From: Bradyrhizobium jicamae
Lineage (GTDB): Bacteria > Pseudomonadota > Alphaproteobacteria > Rhizobiales > Xanthobacteraceae
Assembly (NCBI RefSeq): GCF_018130695.1
Contig: NZ_JAFCJX010000005.1
Span: 248,001-312,000 of the forward strand
Reading direction: 5' to 3'
Length of the DNA stretch: 64,000 nt
The position numbers and the translations under genes are program-made. Numbering within the stretch: the stretch's first letter is position 1; every line of letters begins with the position of its first letter. Positions 29,493 to 39,183 of this stretch are shown piece after piece. A model generated the notes under the pieces. It was not told where the DNA came from. It was given only the letters and a program-made list of their open reading frames with translations, and searched no databases.

Positions 29493-30758
29493 TCACCCAA
29501 ACCGGTGATCATAGCGGCCGATCGACAGGTCCTTCGTATCGATGTCCGGCGTCTTCCCCGACAGCAGATCGGCCAGCACGCGGCCGGAGCCGCAGGCCAT
29601 GGTCCAGCCCAGCGTGCCGTGGCCGGTGTTGAGATGCAGATTGGAATAGCGGGTTGCGCCGATCACCGGCGGGCCGTCCGGCGTCATCGGACGCAGGCCG
29701 CACCAGAAGGTGGCCTTGGCGAGATCGCCGCCGCGCGGGAACATGTCGGTGAGCGAATGGTCGAGCGTCGCCCGTCGGGCTGCATCGAGGCTATTCGAAT
29801 AGCCCGAGATTTCCGCGGTGCCACCGACGCGGATGCGATCACCCAGCCGCGTGATCGCGACCTTGTAGCTCTCGTCCATCACGGTCGACACCGGCGCAGC
29901 ATCGGGATCGGTGATCGGCACCGTGATGGAGTAGCCCTTCACCGGATAGACCGGAACATGAATGCCGAGCGGCTTGAGCAATCGCGGCGACCAGCTGCCG
30001 AGCGCGGCGACATAGGCGTCGGCCTGCAGCAGGCCGGCGCTGGTGACGACGCCGGTGATCCTGTCGCCCTCGGTGACCAGCCGCTCGATGCCGGTGTTGA
30101 ACTTGAACTGCACGCCGAGCTTTTCTGCTTCCCCGGCGAGCGCCTGGGTGAACATGTGGCAATCGCCGGTCTCGTCCTGCGGCAGCCGGAGCCCGCCGAC
30201 GAACTTGTCCTTCACTGCCGCCAGCGCCGGCTCCGCACCAATGCAGCCCTCGCGATCGAGCACCTCGTAAGGCACACCGTATTGCTTGAGCACCGCGATA
30301 TCGCTGCCGGTGCCATCGAGTTGCTTCTGCTTGCGGAAGAGCTGCAGCGTGCCGCGGCTGCGTTCGTCATATTTGATCCCGATGTCGGCACGCAGCGCGC
30401 GCAGACAATCGCGGCTGTATTCGGCGATCGGAATCATCCGGCTCTTGTTGATGGCGTAGCGCTCTTCGGTACAGTTGCGCAGCATCTTCAGCCCCCAGAT
30501 CCACATCACGGGATCGAGCTTGGGCCAGATCACCAGCGGACCGTGCCGCATCAACAGCCACTTGATCGCCTTGACCGGGACGCCGGGCCCCGCCCAGGGC
30601 GAGGAATAGCCGGGCGAGACCTCGCCGGCATTGGCAAACGAGGTTTCGAGCGCCGCATTCGGCTGACGGTCGACGACGACAACCTCATGGCCAGCCTTCG
30701 CGAGATAATAGGCCGAGGTGACGCCGATGACGCCGCTGCCGAGAACAAGGACTTTCAC
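29493..30758 (-). CDS. dadA: D-amino acid dehydrogenase, DadA family
   Basis: FAD-dependent oxidative deamination of D-amino acids, feeding electrons to the respiratory chain at the inner membrane. The 421-residue protein has the dinucleotide motif [20 protein letters not shown] at the very start. [22 protein letters not shown] and the C-terminal [16 protein letters not shown] are hallmarks of DadA. No alanine racemase gene is adjacent. Typical length, no anomaly. Confidence 0.94.
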   Translation of the reverse strand: MKVLVLGSGVIGVTSAYYLAKAGHEVVVVDRQPNAALETSFANAGEVSPGYSSPWAGPGVPVKAIKWLLMRHGPLVIWPKLDPVMWIWGLKMLRNCTEERYAINKSRMIPIAEYSRDCLRALRADIGIKYDERSRGTLQLFRKQKQLDGTGSDIAVLKQYGVPYEVLDREGCIGAEPALAAVKDKFVGGLRLPQDETGDCHMFTQALAGEAEKLGVQFKFNTGIERLVTEGDRITGVVTSAGLLQADAYVAALGSWSPRLLKPLGIHVPVYPVKGYSITVPITDPDAAPVSTVMDESYKVAITRLGDRIRVGGTAEISGYSNSLDAARRATLDHSLTDMFPRGGDLAKATFWCGLRPMTPDGPPVIGATRYSNLHLNTGHGTLGWTMACGSGRVLADLLSGKTPDIDTKDLSIGRYDHRFG

Positions 30759-30865
30759 GCTTCCTCACATCCTGCAGCGGCAAAACAAATCGCCGCTGCG
30801 AAAACATCTGCTTTCGCAACGGCGATAGCAACTATCTAAAGCGCTGCGCGCTTTCGAGTCCTGTT

Positions 30866-30916
30866 TGAGCATGATCTTTATCGGAAAACCGCTTCACACT
30901 TTTCCGGATCATGCTG
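30866..30916. repeat. Imperfect palindrome of the GAGCATGATC type
   Basis: Inverted arms AGCATGATC and GATCATGCT, with inner arms CGGAAAA and TTTTCCG, enclose a short centre between dadA and the aminotransferase gene. I recognise it from memory as a widespread intergenic repeat in Bradyrhizobium and Rhodopseudomonas. It probably forms an mRNA hairpin; no other function is evident. Confidence 0.7.
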
Positions 30917-30925
30917 AAGCAATTA

Positions 30926-32254
30926 TCACGCCACCCGCTTGATGGCGTCGCCGAGGATCGAGACGAGATCGTCGATGTGCTTCTTCTCGAGGATCAGCGG
31001 CGGCGACACCGCCAGCGAGTCGCCGCTCATGCGCAAATAGAGGCCGTTGTTGAAGCAATCGACCATCAAGTCGTAGCCGCGCGCACCAACGACGCCGTCG
31101 CGCGGTGCGACCTCGACCGCACCCATCAGGCCACAGTTGCGGATGTCGACGACGTTCGGCAGACCCTTCAGCGAGTGCAAGCCATCGCGGAAATAGTCGG
31201 CGAACTGCGCACCACGGGTCAGCAGGCCCTCGTCCTTGTAGATGTCGAGCGTGGCAAGGCCGGCCGCGCAGGCGACCGGATGCGCCGAATAGGTGTAGCC
31301 GTGGAACAATTCGATGGCGCCCTCGGGGCCAGTCATCAGGCCGTCATAGATCTCGCGCTTGGCGAACACCGCGCCGCACGGCACGGTGCCGTTGGTGATG
31401 CCCTTGGCTGTTGTCATCATGTCGGGCGTGACGCCGAAGAAATTGGCGGCGAACGGGGTGCCGAGGCGGCCGAAGCCGGTGATGACCTCGTCGAAGATCA
31501 GCAGGATGCCGTGCTTGGTGCAGAGCTCGCGCAGCCGCTGCAGATAGTTCTTCGGCGGCGGCAGCACCGCGGTCGAACCCGGCACCGGCTCGACGATCAC
31601 GGCGGCGATGGTATCGGCGCCATGCAGCGCCACCATCCGCTCGACGTCGTCGGCGAGCTCGGCGCCGTGATCCGGCTGGTCCTTGGCGAAGGCGTTGCGG
31701 GCGAGATCATGGGTGTGGCGGATATGATCGACACCGGGCAGATGGGTGGCGAAGGCGCGGCGGTTGGCGACCATGCCGCCGACCGACATGCCGCCGAAGC
31801 CGACGCCGTGATAGCCGCGCTCGCGGCCGATCAGGCGGGTGCGGGTCGGCTGGCCGGCGGCGCGGTGATAGGCCAGCGCGATCTTCAGCGCGGTATCGAC
31901 CGACTCGGAACCGGAATTGGTGAAGAAGATGCGGTCGAGGCCCTTGGGCGCGATCTCGGCGAGGCGCTCGGCGAAATCGAAGGCCATCGGATGGCCCATG
32001 TTGAAGGACGGCGCGAAATCCAGCGTGGTCAGCTGCCGCTCGACGGCGGAGGCGATCTGCGGGCGGCTGTGGCCGGCGTTGACGCACCACAGGCCGGCGG
32101 ACCCGTCGATCACCTGACGGCCATCGACCGAGGTGTAGTACATGCCCTTGGCGGAGGAGAACAGCCGCGGCGTTTTCTTGAACTGCCGGTTGGCCGTGAA
32201 CGGCATCCAGAACGAGTCGGTCTTGATGGTGTTCGGAATCTGATGAACGGTCAC
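30926..32254 (-). CDS. Class III PLP aminotransferase (omega-amino acid:pyruvate type)
   Basis: 442-residue fold-type I transaminase of the aspartate-aminotransferase/omega-aminotransferase superfamily (e.g. beta-alanine or putrescine:pyruvate). Visible features: FWMPFTANRQFK near the start, GSESVDTALKIA, ERGYHGVGFGG, Asp in LIFDEVITGFGR, and the PLP lysine in TTAKGITNG. I prefer a GTG start at 32254, which has GGAG six bases upstream; an ATG four codons earlier lacks one. It is divergent from an XRE-cupin regulator of the PuuR type, so polyamine or omega-amino-acid catabolism is likely. Confidence 0.88.
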   Translation of the reverse strand: MTVHQIPNTIKTDSFWMPFTANRQFKKTPRLFSSAKGMYYTSVDGRQVIDGSAGLWCVNAGHSRPQIASAVERQLTTLDFAPSFNMGHPMAFDFAERLAEIAPKGLDRIFFTNSGSESVDTALKIALAYHRAAGQPTRTRLIGRERGYHGVGFGGMSVGGMVANRRAFATHLPGVDHIRHTHDLARNAFAKDQPDHGAELADDVERMVALHGADTIAAVIVEPVPGSTAVLPPPKNYLQRLRELCTKHGILLIFDEVITGFGRLGTPFAANFFGVTPDMMTTAKGITNGTVPCGAVFAKREIYDGLMTGPEGAIELFHGYTYSAHPVACAAGLATLDIYKDEGLLTRGAQFADYFRDGLHSLKGLPNVVDIRNCGLMGAVEVAPRDGVVGARGYDLMVDCFNNGLYLRMSGDSLAVSPPLILEKKHIDDLVSILGDAIKRVA

Positions 32255-32402
32255 GGGGCGCTCCATGGGTGATTTAAAAGGAGTGGGCCACGGTTCAGGG
32301 TACTCAACAAGTCCTTTTCTGGCGGATCGCAACCTATTGATCTCGTTGAGGTGAGATGCGAAGATTTGTTCGATCCGCAACACCTGCAACACGGTTTTTC
32401 CC

Positions 32403-32951
32403 ATGAGTGTCGATATCGGTGGACGCCTGCGATTCATCCGCGCGCGCGCAAAACTGTCGCAACGGGAGCTCGCCAAGCGGTCCGGCGTCACCAATTCGAC
32501 GATCTCGCTGATCGAGTCCAACCAGATGAACCCGTCGGTCGGCGCGCTGAAGCGGATCCTTGACGGCATCCCGATGGGGCTCGCCGAATTCTTCGCCATC
32601 GAGCCGGAACGGCCGCGCAAGGCGTTCTACCGCGCCGATGAGCTGACCGAGATCGGCAAGAAGCCGATCTCCTTCCTCCAGGTCGGCGACAATCTGTTCG
32701 GCCGCAGCCTGCAGATCCTGAAAGAACGCTACGAGCCGGGCAGCGACACCGGCCGGGTGCTGCTGGTGCATGAGGGCGAGGAAGGCGGCATCGTGGTGAG
32801 CGGCAAGCTCGAGGTCACCGTCGACGACGAGCGGCGGGTGCTGAACGCGGGCGACGCCTATTATTTCGAAAGCCGCCGCCCGCACCGCTTCCGCTGCATC
32901 GGCGCCAAGGCGTGTGAGGTGATAAGTGCCTGCACGCCGCCGACATTTTGA
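32403..32951 (+). CDS. XRE-cupin transcriptional regulator, PuuR-like
   Basis: 182 residues: N-terminal helix-turn-helix (about 5-60, GGRLRFIRARAKLSQRELAKRSGVTNSTISLIE) and C-terminal cupin (about 100-178, EGGIVVSGKLEVTVDDERRVLNAGDAYYF). This architecture is that of PuuR, the repressor of putrescine use. Divergent to the aminotransferase gene with 148 bp between, it probably represses that gene and itself in response to an amine or omega-amino acid. Confidence 0.88.
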   Translation: MSVDIGGRLRFIRARAKLSQRELAKRSGVTNSTISLIESNQMNPSVGALKRILDGIPMGLAEFFAIEPERPRKAFYRADELTEIGKKPISFLQVGDNLFGRSLQILKERYEPGSDTGRVLLVHEGEEGGIVVSGKLEVTVDDERRVLNAGDAYYFESRRPHRFRCIGAKACEVISACTPPTF

Positions 32952-33020
32952 ACCGGAGGCAAGCTGCGGGCGACCTAAGGCTTGCGAGGGCCGCATGTCG
33001 CGGTCCGCTGGTCGTTGCCC

Positions 33021-34550
33021 ATGCCTGCTCTTCCCCGCATTGCGGCGCTTGCCGCAGCCCTCTCCGCGCTGACGCCGGTCGCCTCTCTTGCGATGGACGA
33101 TTATCTGCGGCCCTCCAGCAGCGCGCCGACCCAGATCAAGCTGTGCGGCGATCGTGACGGCGATGCGATCAAGACTGCCGACTGCAGGAAGGCCGGCTAC
33201 GACACGCTGGTCGCGCAAATCGACCAATCCTTCGACAAGGCGCTGGCAAAGATGCCGGCGACCATCAAGCCGCTGTTCAAGCGCGACCAAGCCTGGTTCA
33301 ACGAGGTCATCACCGACGCTGCCGAGACACTGTCGCAGGTCGACGAGCAGGAGCTCCAGGAGATCTTTGCGGAGACGCTGCGCACGCGTCTCGCCCGGCT
33401 CGACGGCTTCGCCGCGGGCTTCGGCCGCGCCGGATTCGCCGGCAGCTGGGGCAACGCGTTCGGCGCCATCACCGTGACGCCGGCCGATGGCGGCGCCTAT
33501 CGCCTCGTCGCCGACCTGCGCGGCAATTACGGCAGCGGGCGGCATCGCGCCTGCAAGTTCAACGCGGTGGTGAAGCCGACGTCGTCAGGCTGGCTCACCG
33601 GCGAGGTGCTGGCTGAAAAGCCGATCGAGAAGACGTCCGGCGATACGTCCGAGCCCGCGAAGGCGCCATCGGTCAAGCTGCGCCGCCAGGGTGACACGCT
33701 GCGGATCGTCGGCATCGAGGGCAACGACAGCTGGGACGGGCTGAACGACTGCGACTCCATGTGGCAGATCACCGGCAGCTATTTTGCCGACGGCACATCC
33801 GATGCCAACGACAAGGCCGATCTGGCGTTCGTCGCGCCGACCTTCGACTGTGCAAGGCCGGAGACGGCAACCGACGAGGAGATTTGCTCCGATCCCGATC
33901 TCGCCGCCAACGACCTGCGGCTGAACCGCGCCTGGAAGGCGCTGCAGCCGCGGCTCGACGAGGCGACGCGGCGCGCGCTCGCGGACGACCAGCGCCGCTG
34001 GGTGAAGAGCCAGGCCGAGCAATATCCGGAATTCCTGCATCCCGCCTGGGAGAAGCAGACCTCGCAAGTCCATGCGACCGCCGATGCCCGCGACCATGTC
34101 GACGGCCTGCAGCGCGAGCGCATCGCGCTGCTCGAAGGTTTCGACGACAAGCGCGTGGGCCTGACCGGCGTCTGGCTCGCCGCCAACGCCATCATCAAGG
34201 TGACGCAGGAGGCGGACGGCACGCTGAAGGCCGTGGGCTGGAAATGGGACCAGGGCGACTGGAAGGCCGGCTGCGACTACGACATGTCAGGAAAAATGGT
34301 CGGCGGCGTCTTCCGCTCCGACGAGGATCGCAAGAATCCGGACACGCTGGAGCGCGACCACGCGATGCTGATCGTTAACCGGCAGGACGATGTCTTCGCC
34401 AAGAAGCGCACCAGCAAAAAGGACTTCACCGAGAACAAGGACGCCGACGAGCAGAAGTGCAAGCGCCGGCTCGACATCTCCTCGACCGCGCGGCTGTTCC
34501 CGGCAAAGCCCTCGCCGGACATCGACAATTTCAAGGGCTCGATCCGGTAG
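33021..34550 (+). CDS. Secreted protein with two LprI-like (DUF1311) repeats
   Basis: 509 residues. Signal peptide 1-24 (IAALAAALSALTPVASLA). Two regions have the LprI/DUF1311 pattern of paired cysteines and a D-R-x-W-x(n) helix. One is residues about 40-95 (LCGDRDG, DCRKAGYDTL, KRDQAWFNEV). The other is about 280-365 (FDCARPETATDEEICSDPDLAANDLRLNRAWKAL cut short here, then DDQRRWVKSQ). A beta-rich stretch lies between and after. DUF1311 proteins include lysozyme inhibitors and periplasmic proteins of unknown role. ATG at 33021 chosen because it opens the signal peptide. Confidence 0.75.
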   Translation: MPALPRIAALAAALSALTPVASLAMDDYLRPSSSAPTQIKLCGDRDGDAIKTADCRKAGYDTLVAQIDQSFDKALAKMPATIKPLFKRDQAWFNEVITDAAETLSQVDEQELQEIFAETLRTRLARLDGFAAGFGRAGFAGSWGNAFGAITVTPADGGAYRLVADLRGNYGSGRHRACKFNAVVKPTSSGWLTGEVLAEKPIEKTSGDTSEPAKAPSVKLRRQGDTLRIVGIEGNDSWDGLNDCDSMWQITGSYFADGTSDANDKADLAFVAPTFDCARPETATDEEICSDPDLAANDLRLNRAWKALQPRLDEATRRALADDQRRWVKSQAEQYPEFLHPAWEKQTSQVHATADARDHVDGLQRERIALLEGFDDKRVGLTGVWLAANAIIKVTQEADGTLKAVGWKWDQGDWKAGCDYDMSGKMVGGVFRSDEDRKNPDTLERDHAMLIVNRQDDVFAKKRTSKKDFTENKDADEQKCKRRLDISSTARLFPAKPSPDIDNFKGSIR

Positions 34551-34689
34551 GCGCGGCGTTCTCCGATCGCACCGCGCGCGGTTCGCTCACAGCACAGACG
34601 ACGGGCCCTCACAAGCAAGACGGTCGAAACCCCGACGCTACAGTGGAAGCCGATCCGATGAGGACGCCTTCCAGCCAACGGGGAATGTC

Positions 34690-36108
34690 ATGCGAAACCG
34701 CCTGATCCTGAACTGCTTCTCGATGAACGTCGTCTCCCACATCTATCACGGGCTGTGGCGCCATCCCGACAGCACCCAGATGCATTTCGACAAGCTCGGC
34801 ACCTGGATCGAGCTGACCAAGCTCCTGGAGAAGGGCTGCTTCGATGCGCTGTTCCTCGCCGACGTCATCGGCATCGATCCCGCCTACAAGGGTTCGTGGG
34901 ATACCTATATCAAGGAGGGCCTGCAGATTCCCTGCAACGACTCGGCCGCGCTCTCCTCGGTGCTGATCGGCGTGACCGAAAATCTCGGCCTCACCTTCAC
35001 GAGCTCGATCATGTCGGAGCACCCGTTCAGCTTCGCGCGCCGGCTGTCAACGCTCGACCATCTCAGCAACGGCCGGATCGGCTGGAACATCGTCACCAGC
35101 GTCAGCCACAATGCCGCGCAGAATTTCGGCTTCGACGAGATCATCCCGCATGACGAGCGTTACCGCCGCGCCGACGAATATATGGAGGTGGTCTACAAGC
35201 TCTGGGAAGGCTCGTGGGACGAGGGCGCAGTCCTCGGCGACAGGGTCAACGGCGTCTACGCCGACGCCAGCAAGATCCATCGCATCTATCATGCCGGCGA
35301 GCGCTTCCGGGTGCTGGGCCCGCATCTCTGCTCGCCCTCGCCGCAGCGCACGCCGGTGCTCTACCAGGCCGGCGCCTCGCCGGTCGGACAATCCTTCGCC
35401 GCGCGCAACGCCGAGGGCACCTTCGTGCTCTATCCGACCATCGAGGGCGCGCGCAAAGGCATCGCGGCGACCCGTGCGGTGGCGGTCGCGAACGGCCGGC
35501 GGGCGGAGGACCTGAAATTCATCCAGGGCTTCTCCTTCGTGGTCGGCAGCACGGAGGAGGAGGCGTGGCGCAAGTCGGAAGAGATCGACAAGGGCGTCAG
35601 CTATGACGGGCTTGCCGCCCATATCAGCCGCGACATGGGCATCGACCTCGGCATGCTCGACCGCGACATGCCGATCGAGCAGGCCAACATCGAGGGGCTG
35701 CGCGGCTTCATCACGATGTTCGAGGCAAGCAATCCCGGCAAGAAGGCCCGCGTGCAGGACCTCGCCTATGCGCTGTCCTACAACAGCCGGATCGTCGGCA
35801 CCCCGGAGAGCATAGCTGATCAGCTCGAGGCCTGGCAGGACGCCGGCGTCGACGGCATCAACATGATCTGCCAATATTTTCCGGGTTCCTATCGCGACTT
35901 CATCGAGCATGTCATCCCGGTGCTGCAGCAGCGCGGCCTCGCGCAGCGCGAATATGCGCCGGGAACGTTGCGCGAGAAAATGTTCCCCGGCAGCGGCGGC
36001 CGGCTGAACGCGCGCCATCCCGCCGCGCGCTATCGCGGCGCCTTCAAGGGCGGCGGCGAAAAGAGCACCACCGGTACCGGCGTCAGCTGGCAGACCGAAC
36101 GCGCGTAA
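34690..36108 (+). CDS. LLM-class flavin-dependent monooxygenase, NtaA/SnaA/DszA type
   Basis: 472-residue reduced-FMN monooxygenase of the bacterial luciferase superfamily. Motifs include CFDALFLADVIGI, the TFTSSIMSEHPFSFARRLSTLDHLSNGR segment (shortened), GWNIVTSVSHNAAQNFG, and VLYQAGASPVGQSFAARNAEG. The last is the flavin-site block of NtaA/DszA proteins. It is followed ten bases later by a flavin reductase gene, giving a complete two-component system. Substrates of this group are N-chelators, sulfones and other xenobiotic-like amines; none can be assigned here. Confidence 0.88.
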   Translation: MRNRLILNCFSMNVVSHIYHGLWRHPDSTQMHFDKLGTWIELTKLLEKGCFDALFLADVIGIDPAYKGSWDTYIKEGLQIPCNDSAALSSVLIGVTENLGLTFTSSIMSEHPFSFARRLSTLDHLSNGRIGWNIVTSVSHNAAQNFGFDEIIPHDERYRRADEYMEVVYKLWEGSWDEGAVLGDRVNGVYADASKIHRIYHAGERFRVLGPHLCSPSPQRTPVLYQAGASPVGQSFAARNAEGTFVLYPTIEGARKGIAATRAVAVANGRRAEDLKFIQGFSFVVGSTEEEAWRKSEEIDKGVSYDGLAAHISRDMGIDLGMLDRDMPIEQANIEGLRGFITMFEASNPGKKARVQDLAYALSYNSRIVGTPESIADQLEAWQDAGVDGINMICQYFPGSYRDFIEHVIPVLQQRGLAQREYAPGTLREKMFPGSGGRLNARHPAARYRGAFKGGGEKSTTGTGVSWQTERA

Positions 36109-36118
36109 GGGGGCTGAC

Positions 36119-36646
36119 ATGGACAAGCTCGAACCGGCCTTGTCGCGGCCCGATCCGAAGACGCGAGCCGACGCCTTCAAATCGGGGATGCGCAGGCTGG
36201 CTTCCGGCGTCGCGCTGATCACGAGCGCCGCGGGCGGCCAGCGCGCCGGACTGGTCGCAACCGCGGTCAGCTCTGTGAGCACCAGCCCGCCGACGCTCCT
36301 GATCTGCGTCAACCGCAACGCCTCGGCACATGACGTGATCGATCGGTCCGGCGCCTTCGCGGTCAACCTGCTGTCGGCCGGCGACGTTACGCTGGTCGAC
36401 ATGTTCAGCAAGACGGCCCGGCGCGCCGAGCGGTTCACCTCGGGCGACTGGCGCACGCTGGTCACCGGCGCGCCGCTGCTCGGATCGGCGCTGGCGGCGT
36501 TCGATTGCCAGGTGGTGCAGCGGCTCGGCTATGAGACGCACACCATCTTCCTGGGCGAGGTGATGCAGGTCAGAACCGCCGCACAGGAGATCGACCCGCT
36601 GCTCTACATGGACAGTGCCTACCGACGGCTGGAACGCGCCGCCTGA
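36119..36646 (+). CDS. Flavin reductase, FMN-binding split-barrel family
   Basis: 175 residues with the flavin-reductase pattern: RRLASGVALITSAAGGQRAGLVATA cut short, VSSVSTSPPTLLICVN, SGAFAVNLLSA, and the C-terminal FLGEVMQVR. Supplies reduced FMN with NAD(P)H to the adjacent LLM monooxygenase. Typical size for HpaC-like proteins. Confidence 0.88.
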   Translation: MDKLEPALSRPDPKTRADAFKSGMRRLASGVALITSAAGGQRAGLVATAVSSVSTSPPTLLICVNRNASAHDVIDRSGAFAVNLLSAGDVTLVDMFSKTARRAERFTSGDWRTLVTGAPLLGSALAAFDCQVVQRLGYETHTIFLGEVMQVRTAAQEIDPLLYMDSAYRRLERAA

Positions 36647-36656
36647 ACGAAGGACT

Positions 36657-37622
36657 TCAGCTCCTTGGAAGCTGAGCCCCCTCGTGGCGATATTCCCGCG
36701 GCGTCTTGCCGAAGCGCTGGCGGAAGGTTCGGCTGAAATGCGACATGTCGTTGAAGCCCCAGCGGAGCGCGATCTCGGTGACGGTGTCGCCATCGGCGTC
36801 GGCCTTCAGGAAATCCCCGGCGCAGCGTTCGAGACGCTGCTCCAGCACGAGCCGGCCAAACGACCGGCCTCCCTCCTCCAGCACCTTGTGCAGGTAGCGC
36901 ACCGAGATGCCGAAATGCGCGGCGACCTTCGCCGGCACCAATTCGGGATCGGCCACGTTGACGCCGATATGCTTGACCAACGACGTGCACAGCGCGTGGC
37001 GCGCCGATCCGCGCGCCGTTTGCTGCGCGCTTTGCGTCGCACCGAGCGACATCGCCACCAGCTCGATCATGCTGCTGCTTAGTGTCGTTGCGGTCGACGA
37101 CAAGCCTTCGACGTTGCAGGCGACCGATTTCAGGAGATCGATGACGACGGTGCCCACGCCGCCATTGTCGGCCACGATCGTGGCCGTCGCCTTGTCGGGA
37201 TGGCGCAGCAAGGGACGCAGCAGATGCCTGGGAATCCGGAACGAGTGCTGCTGCCAATCATCGCTGCAATAGTCGTTGAGATAGGGCTCGGTCGAATCCA
37301 CGATCGAGAATTCGCCGGGATTGAGCAGCGCAGCGCGCCCGCCCTGCTGCATGCAGCACTGGCCCTTGAGCTGCAGGTTCAGGAAATAGACCTCGCTGGG
37401 CATGCGGCTGATCTCGGAACGCCCGCGATAGACCTTCTGGCGGTGCGACGAAATCGTGGTGACGTTGATCGAGGACAGCGGATGCGCCGTGACGTGGCCG
37501 GCAAAGCCGCCGGTCGATGATGGCCGCACCGGATTGAGCGCAATATAGGCCTGGCAGAGAACCTCTCTCCAGTAGCTGAACTGGTCCTGCTCAGGCAGAT
37601 CGCTGGTGGTCCAGGTCTCCAT
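36657..37622 (-). CDS. AraC-family transcriptional regulator with AraC-binding-like N-terminal domain
   Basis: 321 residues. The N-terminal ligand domain (about 20-180) has DQFSYWREVLCQAY and VYFLNLQLKGQCCMQQGGR, as in FeaR/NphR-like regulators. The C-terminal double helix-turn-helix (about 215-315) ends with EIALRWGFNDMSHFSRTFRQRFGKTPREYR. The ATG is preceded by GGGGATTTGCC. Divergent from the acyl-CoA-dehydrogenase-family gene (261 bp apart) and convergent with the flavin reductase. It probably activates one or both in response to a small aromatic or nitro compound (inference). Confidence 0.87.
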   Translation of the reverse strand: METWTTSDLPEQDQFSYWREVLCQAYIALNPVRPSSTGGFAGHVTAHPLSSINVTTISSHRQKVYRGRSEISRMPSEVYFLNLQLKGQCCMQQGGRAALLNPGEFSIVDSTEPYLNDYCSDDWQQHSFRIPRHLLRPLLRHPDKATATIVADNGGVGTVVIDLLKSVACNVEGLSSTATTLSSSMIELVAMSLGATQSAQQTARGSARHALCTSLVKHIGVNVADPELVPAKVAAHFGISVRYLHKVLEEGGRSFGRLVLEQRLERCAGDFLKADADGDTVTEIALRWGFNDMSHFSRTFRQRFGKTPREYRHEGAQLPRS

Positions 37623-37883
37623 GGCAAATCCCCAACACTGAGGGTGACGGGCATTCCAAAAAGCACTTTCCATGCCAGATCGCGCTGCATTGCGGCACAA
37701 ACATTCGGCAGTGCGAGCCGGCCCGATTACATCACTGTGCTTGTTCACTGTCAGCACAAATGCTGGGCGCTCCTGAGCAAGACAGCAAGGTCTCTCCTTC
37801 CCTAGCCTCCCGCCGCGAGCCGATCGATGCGGCGCATGCGCCTGCGATCAACCAAGAATTGGTCAACTTCAGGGAGATGGGCA

Positions 37884-39137
37884 ATGGGTATCGACTTCAC
37901 GCTCAGTCAGGAGCAAATGGCCCTGCGGGCCGGCGCACGCGAGTTCGCGAACACCGTGCTGAAGGACGTTCGCAAGACGATACGGGAATACGACAAGCCC
38001 GACGCGCGCTTCTACGCCACGCGGCCGTTTCACAGGAAAGCGGTCGAGGCCGGCTTCGTCAAAGGCCTGTTCCCGAAGGAGTTCGGCGGCACCGACGTTC
38101 CGACGCTCGATTTCGCCATTGCCGCGGAAGAACTCGCCGCCGTCGACGTCAACGTTCCCAGCACGCTGCTCGGCACCGGCCTCTGCGTCAAGCCGATCAT
38201 CTTCTTTGGCAACGACGCGCAGAAGAAGCGCTTCCTGCCCGATTTCATCGAGGACGGCACGCGGCTCGGCGCGCTGGCCTTCACCGAGGTGACGGGTGGC
38301 GCGAATTTCGACGCCGCCGATCCCCGGTTCGGCGTCAAGACCTTCGCCATTCGCGAGGGCGATGAATGGGTGATCAACGGCGAGAAGCACTACACCACCA
38401 ACGGCACCGGCTGGGACGGCAAGAACTGCCATCTCTATGCGGTGGTCTGCCGAACCGATCCGAACAAGGGCGCGCAGGACTCGCTCGCCGTGATCATGGT
38501 GCCGGGCCATCTGCCGGGCATCAAGGTGACGGGGATCCTGGACACGGCCGGGCATCGCGCGACGATCTCGCCGCGGATGAAGTTCGAGAACGTCCGCGTC
38601 CCCGCCGGCAACATCATCGGCAAGCCCGGGGACGGCATCAACATCGTCTCGACCAACTTCGCCTGGACCGCAGCGCTGATCGGCGCCGCCTGCGTCGGCG
38701 TCATGCGCACCGCCTTCGACCATGCGCTGGCGTTTGCGAAAAAGGACGCGCGCTCCGGGCCGCATCCGATCATCGACTATCCGACCGTCGGCTACATGCT
38801 GGCCGACATGAAGATGAAGATCGAGGCCTGCCGCTATTTGACCTGGAAGTCCTGCCAGCAATACGACCTGTCCGGCGGCAAGGAGCAGGAACTCGCCGTG
38901 ATGACCAAGGTGTTCTGCTCGGAAACCTGTGTCGATGTGGTCTACGATGCCATGCGCCTGGTCGGTGTCGACAGCTACACCGACATGCACCCGCTGGCGG
39001 AGCTGATGAATGACGCGATGTGCTTCCCGCTCTACGACGGCGGCAACATGGGCGCACGCCGCCGTCAACTGCACAGCATCATCAAGGGCCCGACCTATGA
39101 TTCCCAGGTCGCGCCCTATGCCACGTACGGCACGTGA
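37884..39137 (+). CDS. Acyl-CoA dehydrogenase-superfamily flavoenzyme with Asp at the catalytic base position
   Basis: 417-residue ACAD fold: N-terminal helices, the FAD segment LAFTEVTGGANFDAA, beta domain (VKTFAIREGDEWVINGEKHYTTNGT cut short), and a C-terminal four-helix domain ending LYDGGNMGARRRQL. In most short/medium-chain acyl-CoA dehydrogenases this stretch reads YEGT with Glu as base. Here the equivalent is Asp385, with Arg392 seven residues later. Nitroalkane oxidase, an ACAD relative, also uses Asp there. The start has AGGGAG seven bases upstream. A true dehydrogenase remains the default alternative. Confidence 0.82.
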   Translation: MGIDFTLSQEQMALRAGAREFANTVLKDVRKTIREYDKPDARFYATRPFHRKAVEAGFVKGLFPKEFGGTDVPTLDFAIAAEELAAVDVNVPSTLLGTGLCVKPIIFFGNDAQKKRFLPDFIEDGTRLGALAFTEVTGGANFDAADPRFGVKTFAIREGDEWVINGEKHYTTNGTGWDGKNCHLYAVVCRTDPNKGAQDSLAVIMVPGHLPGIKVTGILDTAGHRATISPRMKFENVRVPAGNIIGKPGDGINIVSTNFAWTAALIGAACVGVMRTAFDHALAFAKKDARSGPHPIIDYPTVGYMLADMKMKIEACRYLTWKSCQQYDLSGGKEQELAVMTKVFCSETCVDVVYDAMRLVGVDSYTDMHPLAELMNDAMCFPLYDGGNMGARRRQLHSIIKGPTYDSQVAPYATYGT

Positions 39138-39183
39138 TCGAATTCGCGCGGCGTGATCACGTGTCGCGCCGCGCGCATTGAGC

